This document shows positions 18,314 to 28,076 of a stretch of DNA of 64,000 nucleotides, one piece after another (within the stretch, counting starts at the first letter, position 1; each line of letters starts with the position of its first letter). This stretch comes from DATDAW01 sp036524675. Its GTDB lineage: Bacteria; Verrucomicrobiota; Verrucomicrobiia; Chthoniobacterales; DASVRZ01. Where the stretch lies: NCBI GenBank assembly GCA_036524675.1, contig DATDBU010000181.1, positions 1 through 64,000 of the forward strand. Reading direction: 5' to 3'. The notes beneath the pieces were generated by a model. The model searched no databases, had not been told where the DNA came from, and saw only the letters and a list, made by a program, of their open reading frames with translations. The translations under genes were made by a program, and so were the position numbers.

Positions 18314-21211
18314 ATGCCTGCTCAGACTATCAAAATCAGCGGTGCCCGCCAGCACAACTTGAAAAACCTGACGGTGGAAATCCCTCGGGAACGGCTGGTT
18401 GTAATCACTGGCATGAGCGGCTCCGGTAAATCGTCGCTCGCTTTTGATACGCTCTACGCGGAAGGCCAACGGCGATATGTGGAGAGTTTGTCCGCCTACG
18501 CACGGCAGTTTTTGGATCAAATGCAAAAGCCGGACGTCGACTTTATCGAGGGCCTCTCCCCGGCGATCGCCATCGAACAGCGGTCTTCCGGAGCAAATCC
18601 ACGATCCACAATCGCCACCACGACAGAGATTTACGACTATTTGCGCCTGCTTTTTGCATCGGTTGGCGAACCGCACGACCCGGAAACCGGCGAACCCGTC
18701 AGGAAGCAATCGCCACAGCAAATTGTCGATCAGATCCTGGCAAATCCGGAAGGCACGCGACTCATTTTGCTTGCGCCCATTGTGACGGATGAAAAGGGCG
18801 AGTTCCGCGACGTCCTTGAAAAAGTGAAGCGCGAAGGTTTTGTCCGCGCTCGTGTCGACGGCAAAATGGTCGATTTGAACACTGCCCCGTCCGAACAGCC
18901 GCTGCGACTCGCCAAGGACGCTGAGCACACGATCGAAATCGTTGTCGACCGGCTGGTCGTTCGCGAAGGAATTCGGGCGCGTCTGGCGGATTCGGTCGAG
19001 ACATCCCTCAAATGGGGCCAGAATCAGCTCCGGCTTTTGTCGCAGCCCGCGGGCTCGCCTCCTGAGAACTGGGACGAAGCGATTTTTTCCACGAATTTTT
19101 GCAATCCCCGCACCGGGTTCACAATGATCCCGCCAACGCCGAAGCATTTTTCCTTCAACAGTCACCTCGGCGCATGCCCGGATTGCCATGGACTTGGCAC
19201 CCGGCAGGTGATTGATCCCGATCTGTTGATCTCGGATCCCGACAAATCGCTCGATGACGGCGCGATTACGGCCTGGAGCAAAGGCACCAAGCGGATGCTG
19301 GCGTATTATCGGACGCTGCAAGGCGCTCTGGTGGAGCACTTTAAAGTTCCAACAAATCGTCCGTGGGCTCGATTGCCGGAGCATTTTCGGGAAGCCGTTC
19401 TATTTGGAACTGGAGATCGGGCGATCCCGATGAAAATGAACGCCAACGGCAAATCTGTGAGCCGCGCGTTCGAAGGGGTCGTGCCACAAATGGAGCGGCT
19501 CTACGAGACGACGGAAAGCGAATTCACGAAGAACCGGCTGCGCGGTTTCATGTCTCGCAAGCCATGCCCGACCTGCGACGGCGCCCGGCTGAAACCGGAG
19601 ATTCTTGCAGTCACCGTCCGTTCGAAAAACACCGCGCTCAACATCCACGCCTTCTGTCAGCAGACCATCGATGAAGCCGCGGTATTTGTTGAAGAGCTTT
19701 CATTAACAACGCAGCAAGTCGCCATTACGGAAGAAGTTGTACGCGAAATCCGCAACCGCCTGGGATTCCTTCGCGAAGTTGGACTCGGCTACCTTTCGCT
19801 GGATCGCGAAAGTGGCACACTCTCTGGAGGCGAAGCCCAGCGCATCCGTCTCGCCACCCAAATCGGCTCTGGACTGGCTGGCGTTCTCTACGTTCTCGAC
19901 GAGCCCTCCATCGGACTTCACCAGCGCGACAATGACCGGCTTCTGGGTACGCTCCGGCGGCTGCGCGACCTCGGCAATTCCGTCATCGTCGTCGAACACG
20001 ATGAGGACACGATCCGGGCTGCGGATTACATTCTCGACCTCGGTCCCGGCGCCGGTCCTCGCGGCGGATATTTGGTCGCCCAAGGAACTTATGCTGAGCT
20101 GGTTAACCACGAAACATCCCTCACCGCCGCATTCCTGAGCGGACGCCAGCGCATTGCCGTTCCCAAGGAACGTTTTCGCCCCCGTGAAGATCTCTTGGCC
20201 GATGCGAGGCATTCCGTCGGTTGGCTTACGGTCACCGGTGCCCAGGAAAATAATCTCAAGAACATCAACGCCGCATTTCCACTCGGGCTCTTCACCTGCG
20301 TCACCGGTGTCTCTGGCAGCGGTAAATCCACACTCGTCGACGATATCCTGCGGCGGGCACTTTTCCGGCAATTCTACCGCGCAAAAGAACGGCCCGGCGC
20401 TCACAAGGGCATTGTCGGCATCGACCAGGTGGACAAGGCTATCATCATCGATCAGACGCCCATCGGCCGTACACCTCGTTCAAATCCTGCAACTTACACC
20501 GGAGCCTTCGCGCCGATTCGTGATGTCTTTGCCGGGCTGCCCTTGTCCCGCATTCGCGGATACAACTCGGGTCGTTTCAGTTTTAACGTCCGAGGTGGCC
20601 GCTGCGAAAATTGCCAGGGCGACGGGATGATCCGCATCGAAATGCACTTCCTGGCGGACGTCTACGTCGAATGCGAAGTCTGCGGAGGCAAACGCTACAA
20701 CCGCGAGACACTGGAGGTAACTTTCAAAGGCAAAAATATCGCGGACGTGCTCGACATGAGCATCGATGAGGCGAGCCGCTTTTTCCGTCAGGTGCCGGCG
20801 ATTTCCGACAAACTGACAGCCCTGGAACAGGTCGGCCTCGGTTATTTGCGGCTGGGTCAGAGCGGAACAACCCTTTCGGGCGGCGAGGCGCAACGCGTAA
20901 AACTCGCAACCGAGCTCGCCAAAAGGGCCACCGGAAGAACGGTTTACATCATGGATGAGCCCACGACCGGCCTTCATTTTGCCGACATCGAAAAACTACT
21001 CGAAGTGCTCCTCAAACTGCGAGCGTCGGGAAATACGCTGATTGTCATCGAGCACAATCTGGAAGTCATCAAATGTGCGGATTGGATCATCGACCTTGGT
21101 CCTGAAGGCGGCGCAGGTGGCGGACAAATAGTTGCCGAGGGCACCCCTGAGCAGGTGGCGCGTTGTGAAAACAGCGAGACGGGCAAGTATTTGCGGAGGT
21201 ATGTAGGATGA
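18314..21211 (+). CDS. uvrA: Excinuclease ABC subunit A
   Basis: This 965-aa protein begins at ATG 18314 (MPAQTIKISG), with family homology from residue 5. It has two ABC modules: Walker A GMSGSGKSS near residue 33 and GVSGSGKST in the second half, two LSGGEAQR signatures and two DEP Walker B motifs. Zinc fingers are CPDC...CPTC in the first half and CENC...CEVC in the second, needed for DNA damage recognition. Length is normal. UvrA2 loads UvrB at lesions in nucleotide excision repair. The upstream frame extension to 17951 crosses the divergent small gene and is rejected. Its stop overlaps the TPR gene start (ATGA). Confidence 0.97.
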   Translation: MPAQTIKISGARQHNLKNLTVEIPRERLVVITGMSGSGKSSLAFDTLYAEGQRRYVESLSAYARQFLDQMQKPDVDFIEGLSPAIAIEQRSSGANPRSTIATTTEIYDYLRLLFASVGEPHDPETGEPVRKQSPQQIVDQILANPEGTRLILLAPIVTDEKGEFRDVLEKVKREGFVRARVDGKMVDLNTAPSEQPLRLAKDAEHTIEIVVDRLVVREGIRARLADSVETSLKWGQNQLRLLSQPAGSPPENWDEAIFSTNFCNPRTGFTMIPPTPKHFSFNSHLGACPDCHGLGTRQVIDPDLLISDPDKSLDDGAITAWSKGTKRMLAYYRTLQGALVEHFKVPTNRPWARLPEHFREAVLFGTGDRAIPMKMNANGKSVSRAFEGVVPQMERLYETTESEFTKNRLRGFMSRKPCPTCDGARLKPEILAVTVRSKNTALNIHAFCQQTIDEAAVFVEELSLTTQQVAITEEVVREIRNRLGFLREVGLGYLSLDRESGTLSGGEAQRIRLATQIGSGLAGVLYVLDEPSIGLHQRDNDRLLGTLRRLRDLGNSVIVVEHDEDTIRAADYILDLGPGAGPRGGYLVAQGTYAELVNHETSLTAAFLSGRQRIAVPKERFRPREDLLADARHSVGWLTVTGAQENNLKNINAAFPLGLFTCVTGVSGSGKSTLVDDILRRALFRQFYRAKERPGAHKGIVGIDQVDKAIIIDQTPIGRTPRSNPATYTGAFAPIRDVFAGLPLSRIRGYNSGRFSFNVRGGRCENCQGDGMIRIEMHFLADVYVECEVCGGKRYNRETLEVTFKGKNIADVLDMSIDEASRFFRQVPAISDKLTALEQVGLGYLRLGQSGTTLSGGEAQRVKLATELAKRATGRTVYIMDEPTTGLHFADIEKLLEVLLKLRASGNTLIVIEHNLEVIKCADWIIDLGPEGGAGGGQIVAEGTPEQVARCENSETGKYLRRYVG

Positions 21212-23694
21212 CGCTACAAGGAAAGTGGATTTCAGCGCGCCGTCGAACTTTCGCAAATGGGATTTGGACAGCGTCGCTCTTTGCCGTTTGCCTTGCCGGA
21301 GACGTGGCGGCTGCGAACGAGCAGCTTTATACGGAAGCCATCCAAGCCATCAACGAAGGAATTCCGCAAGTAGGAATCCAAAAGCTCCGTGAGTACCTGG
21401 CAGGGACTCCGCCCGAAAAAGGTCGCACAGCGGCGACTTTGCGTCTCGCGGAAGCGTTGCTGGCCGCCGGTTCGTATTCTGAAGCCGGGGAAATCTTGCA
21501 GTCAGCTCCCGATACACCGGAACGCCAGTTTCTGGTCGTTCAAATACACCTTGCGGCAGGCGAATGGGCGGAAGCGTTGAATTCGCTTGGTTCGTTGGTT
21601 TCGACCGATTCGCCATTCAAAACCCGTGCCCTTTTCGCGAAAGCAGAAGCGTTGCGCGGGCTTGGGCGCACAAAAGAAGCGGCAGACGTTTATGCGCCAC
21701 TCGTTAACGATCACAAATTGGGAACTGCAGCAGCTCTGCGCCAAGCCGATATTGCCCTGGACGCCGGCGATCTTGCGCAAGCTGCAAATTTGCTCAAGGA
21801 GCTCCGGCCGAAGACCACTTCGGATCAACAGCTAGGCCGCTATTTGCACGCCCGCCTCGCGCTGGCTCAAAAGAACTTTTCCGAAGCACGCGACCGCTTC
21901 GAACAATTGCGCGAAAACCCAGCCTTTCTTTCCGCGGAGATTCTCGCCGGTGTCCATGTCGGGCTCGCGCGCGCTTTGCAGGGCCAAGACCAGCGCGACG
22001 CCGCCGAAGATGTTCTGGAATCATTCATCGCCGATCAGCCCCACAACCCGCGTCTCGACACTGCCTTTGCGGAGCTGGATCACGTCTATCAGGCTGATGA
22101 TAACCCATCAGCGACACAGCTGCGCCGTTGGCGCGATATGCCACCCGAAAACCGCCAAGCCCTGGCCCTGTTGTACTTGGCGTATTTCGACCGACGAGAA
22201 CGGGGCAATGATCAGGCCCTTAAGGATCTTCGAAGCTGGGTCCAAAAATTTCCGTCGCATCCGCTGTTGCCCAAAGTCCATTTCGAAACGGGACGCATTT
22301 TGATAGCTGAAAATAACGGAGCGGAGGCCATTGGCGAGTTTGACAAAGGTCTCGCCGCTCAACCTGGGCCGGATGTTGTCGCCCAGCTGCAGGCCGCCGC
22401 AGGAGCCGCGTATTTCACACTGCAGGATTTCCCCGCCGCGGCTGACCGTTTCAACAAAGCTGCTATTGCAAGTCCTTCCCAAGCCGAACCGCTTCTCTTC
22501 AACAGCGCGCTCGCGATACTGCAGACCGGGGACTTTAAAAAATTCGTCGAGGCTTATCAGGAATTCAGCAAGCGCTTTCCGCAGAGCAACCTGCGAAGCG
22601 ATCTGTTGCTCGAGGAAGGTCTACTCCAGGCGCGTACCGGAGACCGTAAAACCGCACGGGAAACGTTCAACTTGTTCATCCGCGATTTCCCGGAACGCAG
22701 CCGGATTCCGGCGGCTCATCTGGCGCTTGGCGAAATGTCATTCACTGCAGACCCGCCCGATTTGATTGCGACTTCAGCTGAGTTGAAACAAACCAGCCAG
22801 TCCATCCCCTCTGCTGACGTCGCCGAACGGGCGGCATATTTGGCGTTGTTCCTTCACGATACGCAGGGAAAAACAAGTGATGCGGACCTGCTCGCGGAAG
22901 CGGTCGGCTTTATCGAAAAATATCCTGCCTCCCCGCTCGTTGCCGATGTCCGGATGAAAATGGGCGAGATTTACTTTCGCCAGAAAGACTTTCCCAACGC
23001 GCAGACTCAATTCGAACTGGTAGCAAAGGATTTCAACGACTCGCCGTTGCTCGAAAAAGCGCGTTTTCTCGCCGCGCGCTCGGCGATCCGGACAATGAAC
23101 CCCGACGCCGTCGATGGCGCCATCGATACGCTCGATAAAGTCGTTCGAATGAAAGGCCCTTTGAGTCTCTGGGCACGTTACGAACAAGCCATCGTCAAGC
23201 GAGACACAGGCAAACTCGATGACGCCATCGTCCTGTTCGACGATCTCCTTTCGCAAAACCCGGAACCCGATCTCGCAGCCGCTGCCCTCGCCCGTAAAGG
23301 AGAGACATTTTACCTCGAAGGCGCGACTGATACGAAAGCGTACGAGCGCGCCGTTAGCGTTTTTGACACGCTTGCGACGACTCCTTCCATCGCGCTTTAT
23401 TGGCGAAATTTGGCCCTCTACAAAAAGGCTAAATCGCTCGAAAAATTGGGCAGAACGGACGAGGCCCTGGTGGCGTATTACGATGTGATCAATCCGAAAG
23501 GCGATTCGACGGAGCCGGAATATTTGTGGTTTTACCGGGCCGGTTTTGATGCTGCTCAGATCCTGGAATCGGGCGAGAAATGGGAAGCCGCCGTGGCTAT
23601 TTATCGAAAATTAGCCGATTCCAGCGGGCCACGCGCGAAAGAAGCAGCCGACCGGATGAAACAGCTGCAGCTGGAACATTTTATCTGGAACTGA
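21208..23694 (+). CDS. Exported TPR-repeat protein
   Basis: This 828-aa protein overlaps the uvrA stop by 4 nt. An N-terminal basic stretch and hydrophobic segment ending AGDVAAANE suggest Sec export. Most of the chain is a tandem set of ~34-residue helical pairs (for example AATLRLAEALLAAGSYSEAGE and YFTLQDFPAAADRFNKA), including outer-membrane-lipoprotein/YbgF-like units with RFPQS, KYPAS and DFPER phrases typical of tetratricopeptide repeats that span cell-envelope scaffolds. No catalytic domain is visible. Such proteins usually hold envelope complexes together. Coupling to uvrA looks accidental rather than functional. Confidence 0.8.
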   Translation: MTLQGKWISARRRTFANGIWTASLFAVCLAGDVAAANEQLYTEAIQAINEGIPQVGIQKLREYLAGTPPEKGRTAATLRLAEALLAAGSYSEAGEILQSAPDTPERQFLVVQIHLAAGEWAEALNSLGSLVSTDSPFKTRALFAKAEALRGLGRTKEAADVYAPLVNDHKLGTAAALRQADIALDAGDLAQAANLLKELRPKTTSDQQLGRYLHARLALAQKNFSEARDRFEQLRENPAFLSAEILAGVHVGLARALQGQDQRDAAEDVLESFIADQPHNPRLDTAFAELDHVYQADDNPSATQLRRWRDMPPENRQALALLYLAYFDRRERGNDQALKDLRSWVQKFPSHPLLPKVHFETGRILIAENNGAEAIGEFDKGLAAQPGPDVVAQLQAAAGAAYFTLQDFPAAADRFNKAAIASPSQAEPLLFNSALAILQTGDFKKFVEAYQEFSKRFPQSNLRSDLLLEEGLLQARTGDRKTARETFNLFIRDFPERSRIPAAHLALGEMSFTADPPDLIATSAELKQTSQSIPSADVAERAAYLALFLHDTQGKTSDADLLAEAVGFIEKYPASPLVADVRMKMGEIYFRQKDFPNAQTQFELVAKDFNDSPLLEKARFLAARSAIRTMNPDAVDGAIDTLDKVVRMKGPLSLWARYEQAIVKRDTGKLDDAIVLFDDLLSQNPEPDLAAAALARKGETFYLEGATDTKAYERAVSVFDTLATTPSIALYWRNLALYKKAKSLEKLGRTDEALVAYYDVINPKGDSTEPEYLWFYRAGFDAAQILESGEKWEAAVAIYRKLADSSGPRAKEAADRMKQLQLEHFIWN

Positions 23695-23718
23695 GCCCGA
23701 GCCTCCAACGACTCGACG

Positions 23719-23744
23719 GCTCACTCGGACACTCGTCCGTGAGC
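23719..23744. terminator. Stem-loop in convergent gap
   Basis: GCTCAC-TC-GGAC-[ACTC]-GTCC-GTGAGC forms a ten-pair stem with a 2-nt bulge and 4-nt loop, exactly between the converging TPR and threonine-aldolase genes. No long U-tract follows, so it may act in both directions with low efficiency. Confidence 0.6.
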
Positions 23745-23752
23745 ATTGAAAG

Positions 23753-24790
23753 CTAAACGGCGAGCGTTCTAACTTGTTCCACAAGACCGTCCACGTCTTC
23801 AAACGTCGTGTCCCAGGCGCACATCAGACGTGCGCAGCCATTCGGACCAACATCCGTATAGAACTTTCGTCCGGAAGCTAGTAACGCATCGGCCATTTTT
23901 GGCGGCAGATACGCGAAAACCGCATTCGCTTCGGTTGGAAACGCAATGCGAACACCCGGGACACCCTCCAAACCGGCACGCAAACGTCGGGCTGCCGCAT
24001 TGGCATTCCGAGCGTTACGAAGCCAGACTTCGTTCTGCAAAAACCCGTGCCATTGCGATGAAAGGAACCGATGCTTGGACGCTAGTTGTCCCGACTGTTT
24101 CACTCGGTAGTCAAAGTTTTCCGCCAACTCGGCGCTGAAAATCACGATTGCTTCTCCGAATCCCATGCCGTTTTTCGTTCCCCCAAAACACATCGCATCC
24201 ACACCAACGCGCCATGTGATATCTGCGGGTGCAACACCCAGGCTTGCGACACCATTTGAAAACCGTGCCCCATCGAGATGCATTTTCAGCCCAAGCGACT
24301 TCGCTTTTTCACCGACCGCGCCAAGCTCCGAAACCGTGTAAACCGTGCCCACTTCCGTCGCATTCGTGACACTAACGGCCTGAGCCTTCGGCGCGTGGAC
24401 ATCCGTCCTCCTTAAAGCCGTTGCTTCGACCAGCTCCGGCGTCAGTTTCCCATTCGCACTCTGCGTCGGCAACAGGCTCAATCCATGTCTGAAAAAACCG
24501 GGGGCGTTACATTCATCATTCGCGATGTGTCCGAATTCATGGCAGACGACCGCGCCGAACGAGTCGCACATGGAAGACAGAATCAACGAATTCGCTGCGC
24601 TGCCGTTAAATACAAAGTGCACGGCACATTCGGTTTCGAACACGTCGCGAATGTCATTCACCGCCTTCGCCGTCCATTCATCTGCTCCATAACTCGGCGC
24701 GTGATTGCGGTTTGCTTGAGCGAACGACTCAAAAACCTCCGGACAGATCCCTGCATAATTGTCACTGGCGAAATGGCGCGCAAAATTCAT
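23753..24790 (-). CDS. Low-specificity threonine aldolase (PLP enzyme)
   Basis: This 345-aa fold-type-I PLP enzyme begins NFARHFASDNYAGICPE and shows the family phrases HAPSYGADEW, VFNGSAAN, CHEFGHIANDE, MHLDGARFSNG and the PLP-lysine context FGGTKNGMGFGEA. It splits threonine or allo-threonine (and other beta-hydroxy amino acids) to glycine and an aldehyde, or works as a beta-eliminating homologue. Length is typical. Its start overlaps the prmA stop by 4 nt, so the two genes are translationally coupled on the minus strand. Confidence 0.87.
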   Translation of the reverse strand: MNFARHFASDNYAGICPEVFESFAQANRNHAPSYGADEWTAKAVNDIRDVFETECAVHFVFNGSAANSLILSSMCDSFGAVVCHEFGHIANDECNAPGFFRHGLSLLPTQSANGKLTPELVEATALRRTDVHAPKAQAVSVTNATEVGTVYTVSELGAVGEKAKSLGLKMHLDGARFSNGVASLGVAPADITWRVGVDAMCFGGTKNGMGFGEAIVIFSAELAENFDYRVKQSGQLASKHRFLSSQWHGFLQNEVWLRNARNANAAARRLRAGLEGVPGVRIAFPTEANAVFAYLPPKMADALLASGRKFYTDVGPNGCARLMCAWDTTFEDVDGLVEQVRTLAV

Positions 24791-25638
24791 GCGCCCACCC
24801 TTTCATCGATTCCCCGTTGCGCAATCAGGGTCACCCACTTGCCGCGAACGACTTTGCGGAAAATCACAAATCCGGCATCGCGCAAAACCGTTTCACAGTC
24901 AGCTGCTTGCGCACGCAGAATACCCGACAACAAAAACCAACCGCCGCGTTTCACCGCCTTTTGCAGACTCGGCCATGCCTCGAGAAAAAGTTCGCTGTAA
25001 ATGTTGGCAGCAACCACATCGAAATCCGTCGTCGCTTCGAATTTCAGGACGTCGCCAACGTTCCATTTCACGCCGGATATATGATTCAACCGTGCATTCT
25101 CCTGCGCCGTTCGCACCGCATGCGGGTCAAAGTCGAACGCCTCCACCGTCTCAGCCCCTAGCATCCGGCCGGCAATCGCAAGGACACCGGACCCGGTCCC
25201 AACATCGAGGAGCGACCATTTGGTCTTGGCCGTAAATCGCTCGGCCACATCGACCAATAGGCGCAAACACGTCGACGTCGTCGGATGATCCCCTGTCCCG
25301 AACGCCATCCCCGCAGGAATCACGATCTCCGGCCGGACCGGATTTTCAGAAGCCGTCTCCAAGACAGAGAACCGGTTCCGAATGTGAATGGGATCCCGTT
25401 TTGCCCTTAGGCCCGCGCTCCAGCTTTCGTCTGCAATCGGGCGAATACTTCCACCTAAAAGTCGCGAGATGCCTTCCAGCTCCGCCGCTGACTCCGCAAA
25501 AACCTCGACCGTGTGCCAGACTTTGCCAGGTTTTCGCGTCGCGACCACACAAGTCGGATCAACTCCAGGCAGCTCCGACAGGACATCCTTCCAGGCATCC
25601 AAATTTTCCTCCCGGCAGCGTTTCTTCCAGACATACAT
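24787..25638 (-). CDS. prmA: Ribosomal protein L11 methyltransferase
   Basis: This 283-aa SAM-dependent enzyme has an N-terminal substrate-recognition ferredoxin-like domain (to ~residue 95) and a Rossmann methyltransferase domain. It shows the PrmA hallmark FGTGDHPTT, SAM motif LLDVGTGSGVLAIAG, the FDFDPHAV acidic residue, and motif IV VAANIYSELF in the usual NPPY-type position. PrmA trimethylates L11 on lysines and the N-terminus. It is divergent from the site-2 protease gene across 134 nt and coupled to the aldolase downstream. Confidence 0.9.
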   Translation of the reverse strand: MYVWKKRCREENLDAWKDVLSELPGVDPTCVVATRKPGKVWHTVEVFAESAAELEGISRLLGGSIRPIADESWSAGLRAKRDPIHIRNRFSVLETASENPVRPEIVIPAGMAFGTGDHPTTSTCLRLLVDVAERFTAKTKWSLLDVGTGSGVLAIAGRMLGAETVEAFDFDPHAVRTAQENARLNHISGVKWNVGDVLKFEATTDFDVVAANIYSELFLEAWPSLQKAVKRGGWFLLSGILRAQAADCETVLRDAGFVIFRKVVRGKWVTLIAQRGIDERVGA

Positions 25639-25772
25639 CCCGCTAAACTTGCATGCCCACCGTCGAAAATAGAAGCGCCATCACGATTTCTGAAAAGCGA
25701 CGCCCGTCCCGGGGAGCGGCCAACACGCGCGGCTCTTTCCGCGGAACTGGACTTTAGCGGCTCCGTTTCCGC

Positions 25773-26477
25773 ATGCTCCCAGCCATGTTCAATCCCGAAG
25801 ACGGCATCAAATGGTATCTCGTGTTCTTGTTTTCCACGACGCTGCACGAAGCCGCCCACGCGTGGACCGCATTAAAGCTAGGAGACGACACCGCCGCTCG
25901 AGGCGGACAAGTCACACTGAACCCGGTGCCGCACATCAAACGCGAACCGTTTGGCATGGTCCTCATTCCTCTCGCAACCTATTTCTCATCCGGTTGGATG
26001 GTCGGCTGGGCGAGCGCTCCTTACAACCCGCAGTGGGCGCTGCGCTTCCCGCAACGCTCAGCCGTCATGGCTCTAGCTGGACCGGCAGCCAATTTTCTGC
26101 TCGTCCTCATCAGCGTCATCCTCATCAAAATCGGAACCGCCACAGGAGTTTTCACCCCGCCAGCATCGATCGATTTCATAACGGTCACCGAGGGCGCAGC
26201 AGGAGGCATATCCATTTTTTGCGCCAAAATGGTCAGCCTCCTCTTTTCGCTAAATCTCCTCCTAGGCTGCTTCAACCTGCTCCCGATCCCGCCCCTGGAC
26301 GGCAGCGCCCTCCCCCTCCTGTTCGTGCGCGGGCTGCTGGCCGAGACATTACAGACCTTTCTTTGGAACCCGGCCATGAGCTGGGCTGGCATCATTTTGG
26401 CTTGGAACGTTTTCCGATATGTCTATGATCCCGTCCAATTGGCAGCCGTTCGCTTGCTGTATCCCGGTTTGTTCTAA
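25773..26477 (+). CDS. Site-2 protease family (M50) membrane metalloprotease
   Basis: This 234-aa membrane protein has the M50 zinc motif HEAAH (residues 25-29) in its first helix and the distal NLLPIPPLDGSA motif that supplies the third ligand. Hydrophobic segments also include AVMALAGPAANFLLVLISVIL and the C-terminal GIILAWNVF. Site-2 proteases cut membrane-spanning substrates within the bilayer; this short form lacks PDZ or CBS domains and is like the YwhC/FtsH-independent 'peptidase M50' group. It is followed after 17 nt by the DUF2167 gene and they probably form an operon. Substrate unknown. Confidence 0.85.
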   Translation: MLPAMFNPEDGIKWYLVFLFSTTLHEAAHAWTALKLGDDTAARGGQVTLNPVPHIKREPFGMVLIPLATYFSSGWMVGWASAPYNPQWALRFPQRSAVMALAGPAANFLLVLISVILIKIGTATGVFTPPASIDFITVTEGAAGGISIFCAKMVSLLFSLNLLLGCFNLLPIPPLDGSALPLLFVRGLLAETLQTFLWNPAMSWAGIILAWNVFRYVYDPVQLAAVRLLYPGLF

Positions 26478-26494
26478 CAAATACGTGTCTCCCT

Positions 26495-27430
26495 ATGAAA
26501 ACTCTCGGTATTTTTCTGCTCGCAGCCGTCTTCAATCTCTCCGTTGCGTTCGCACAAACTGCCTCGTCCCCGGCCGCTTCTTCTACGCAATCAGCAACAA
26601 ATGGCGTCGAGCCGGCCGGCCCGGTTAAACCACGAACCATCGAAGAATTCCTTGCCAGTCTGCATTTTCAAAAAGGCGACATCACCATTGGTAAAGGACT
26701 CGCCACGCTCAAAGTCCCCGAGGCATTTCGTTTTCTCGATTCGAAAGAAGCCCAGGCCGTCCTTGTCGATCTTTGGGGAAATCCTCCAGCCGAAGCGCCA
26801 CTCGGAATGCTCGTTCCCACCGGGTTGAGCCTGGCGGACCCCAACTCCTGGGCTGTCGTCATTAGCTACGACGAAAGCGGATACGTCAAAGACGATGACG
26901 CGGCGAAAATCAAATACGATCAGCTGCTCAAAGACATGCAAAAAGACACTGCCGAAGGCAGCAAAGAGCGGGTCAAAAACGGCTACGAAGCCATTGATCT
27001 CGTCGGCTGGGCCGCTCCGCCACGTTACGATGCAGACGCAAAGAAACTCTACTGGGCGAAAGAGCTCAAATTCGGCAACAGCTCCGATCACACGCTCAAC
27101 TACGACATCCGAGTCCTGGGCCGCCGCGGCGTGCTCTCGCTCAACTGTGTGGCAGGCATGCCTCAACTCAAGGAAATCGAAGCGCGTTCACCGGAAATCC
27201 TGGCCATGGTTAACTTCAACGATGGCCATCGCTACGCCGACTTCGACCCAAAAACCGACAAAATCGCTACCTACGGCCTCGCCGCCCTGGTCGCAGGCGG
27301 CGTTGCAGCGAAAGCGGGTCTTTTCAAGGTGATCCTTGGAGCCCTCGTCGCCGGCAAAAAATTCGTCATCCTTGGCGTAGTCGCCCTTGTCGCCTTTTTT
27401 CGCAAAGTGATCACCGGACGAAAGGCGTAG
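26495..27430 (+). CDS. DUF2167-family membrane-anchored protein
   Basis: This 311-aa protein has a signal peptide (MKTLGIFLLAAVFNLSVAFA), then the DUF2167 core with GKGLATLKVPEAFRFLD, PLGMLVPTG, WAVVISYDESGYVKDDDA and KLYWAKEL. It ends in one or two C-terminal membrane helices (ALVAGKKFVILGVVALVAFF) and a basic tail. The family is of unknown function; it is usually envelope-located with a large external domain. It follows the site-2 protease, which might process or be regulated by it, but this is only a neighbourhood guess. Confidence 0.8.
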   Translation: MKTLGIFLLAAVFNLSVAFAQTASSPAASSTQSATNGVEPAGPVKPRTIEEFLASLHFQKGDITIGKGLATLKVPEAFRFLDSKEAQAVLVDLWGNPPAEAPLGMLVPTGLSLADPNSWAVVISYDESGYVKDDDAAKIKYDQLLKDMQKDTAEGSKERVKNGYEAIDLVGWAAPPRYDADAKKLYWAKELKFGNSSDHTLNYDIRVLGRRGVLSLNCVAGMPQLKEIEARSPEILAMVNFNDGHRYADFDPKTDKIATYGLAALVAGGVAAKAGLFKVILGALVAGKKFVILGVVALVAFFRKVITGRKA

Positions 27431-27527
27431 GGTTTGGTTCCGCGCCGCAGGAAAACACCTCTTGCCGCCTGGCAGAAACCGTGCAATATGCACGTCCGCG
27501 CGTTTTGCGCGGTTCACGTGCTGTCAA

Positions 27528-27603
27528 GCCGATGTAGCTCAGTTGGTAGAGCAGCTGATTCGTAATCAGCAGGTCACGGGTTCGAGTCCCGTCATCGGCT
27601 CCA
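27528..27603 (+). tRNA. tRNA-Thr (CGT)
   Basis: Cloverleaf with acceptor GCCGATG/CATCGGC, D-arm TAGCTCAGTTGGTAGAGCA, anticodon stem GCTGA/TCAGC enclosing loop TTCGTAA (anticodon CGT, codon ACG) and T-arm GGGTTCGAGTCCC. Discriminator T and an encoded CCA end at 27603. It marks the left boundary of the accessory region that carries the injection system, a typical integration landmark, although no direct repeat of its 3' end was found inside the window. Confidence 0.95.
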
Positions 27604-27870
27604 TTGCAAGCCATTCGCAACCAAGGATTTGTCCGACGACATTCAACGAGAGAACTCGGACTGGCGCCACAAATCAGAACGAATTGCCGTCCAATTTGCC
27701 AGGCGCGGCGATGCACAGGCGAATAGCCGGTCCTTTCAATGCTCGGAGAGCTGACCTCGAATATCGGAGACTGGGCAACCCACCGGACCAAACCGCGTCA
27801 CGAACGCCGCACGCTCCTTGATTTCAGAATCAGGTAGTCCTGAGTTATTTGTCTCGTTAGAATGGCGAGA

Positions 27871-28035
27871 ATGGAAACGCAAATCAGTTTCGCGCAATCT
27901 GAGTTTGCGGCTCAGAAGGGTGTAACGCGCCGGGAGCGCGTCCTTGGGGAAAGGGAGGAAATGGTGCCTTGGGCGAGGCTGACCGCGGTGATCGAACCGT
28001 GCTGTTCCGAAGGGAAACACAGGCAATCCCCCTAA
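27871..28035 (+). pseudogene. IS5-like transposase N-terminal remnant
   Basis: A 54-codon open stretch encodes QISFAQSEFAAQKGVTRRE, then VLGEREEMVPWARLTAVIEP. This matches the conserved N-terminus of IS5-group transposases (a Lys/Thr-Arg-Arg-Glu block followed by E-x-x-VPWA-x-L-x-x-x-IEP). It breaks off where the family continues with a Gly-Arg-Pro-Pro block, so the rest of the element is gone. It occupies the middle of the otherwise gene-free stretch 27604-28076 between tRNA-Thr and the sigma-54 activator; the remainder of that gap shows nothing clear. Confidence 0.65.
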
Positions 28036-28076
28036 CTAGGGACCAAGGGCGACCCCTGCATCAAATATCAAAAGGT

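Noticed and set aside
18236..19384. Long minus-strand extension upstream of the 83-aa DHp-like gene
   Set aside because: Antisense to the start of uvrA; only the last 83 codons look like a real protein.
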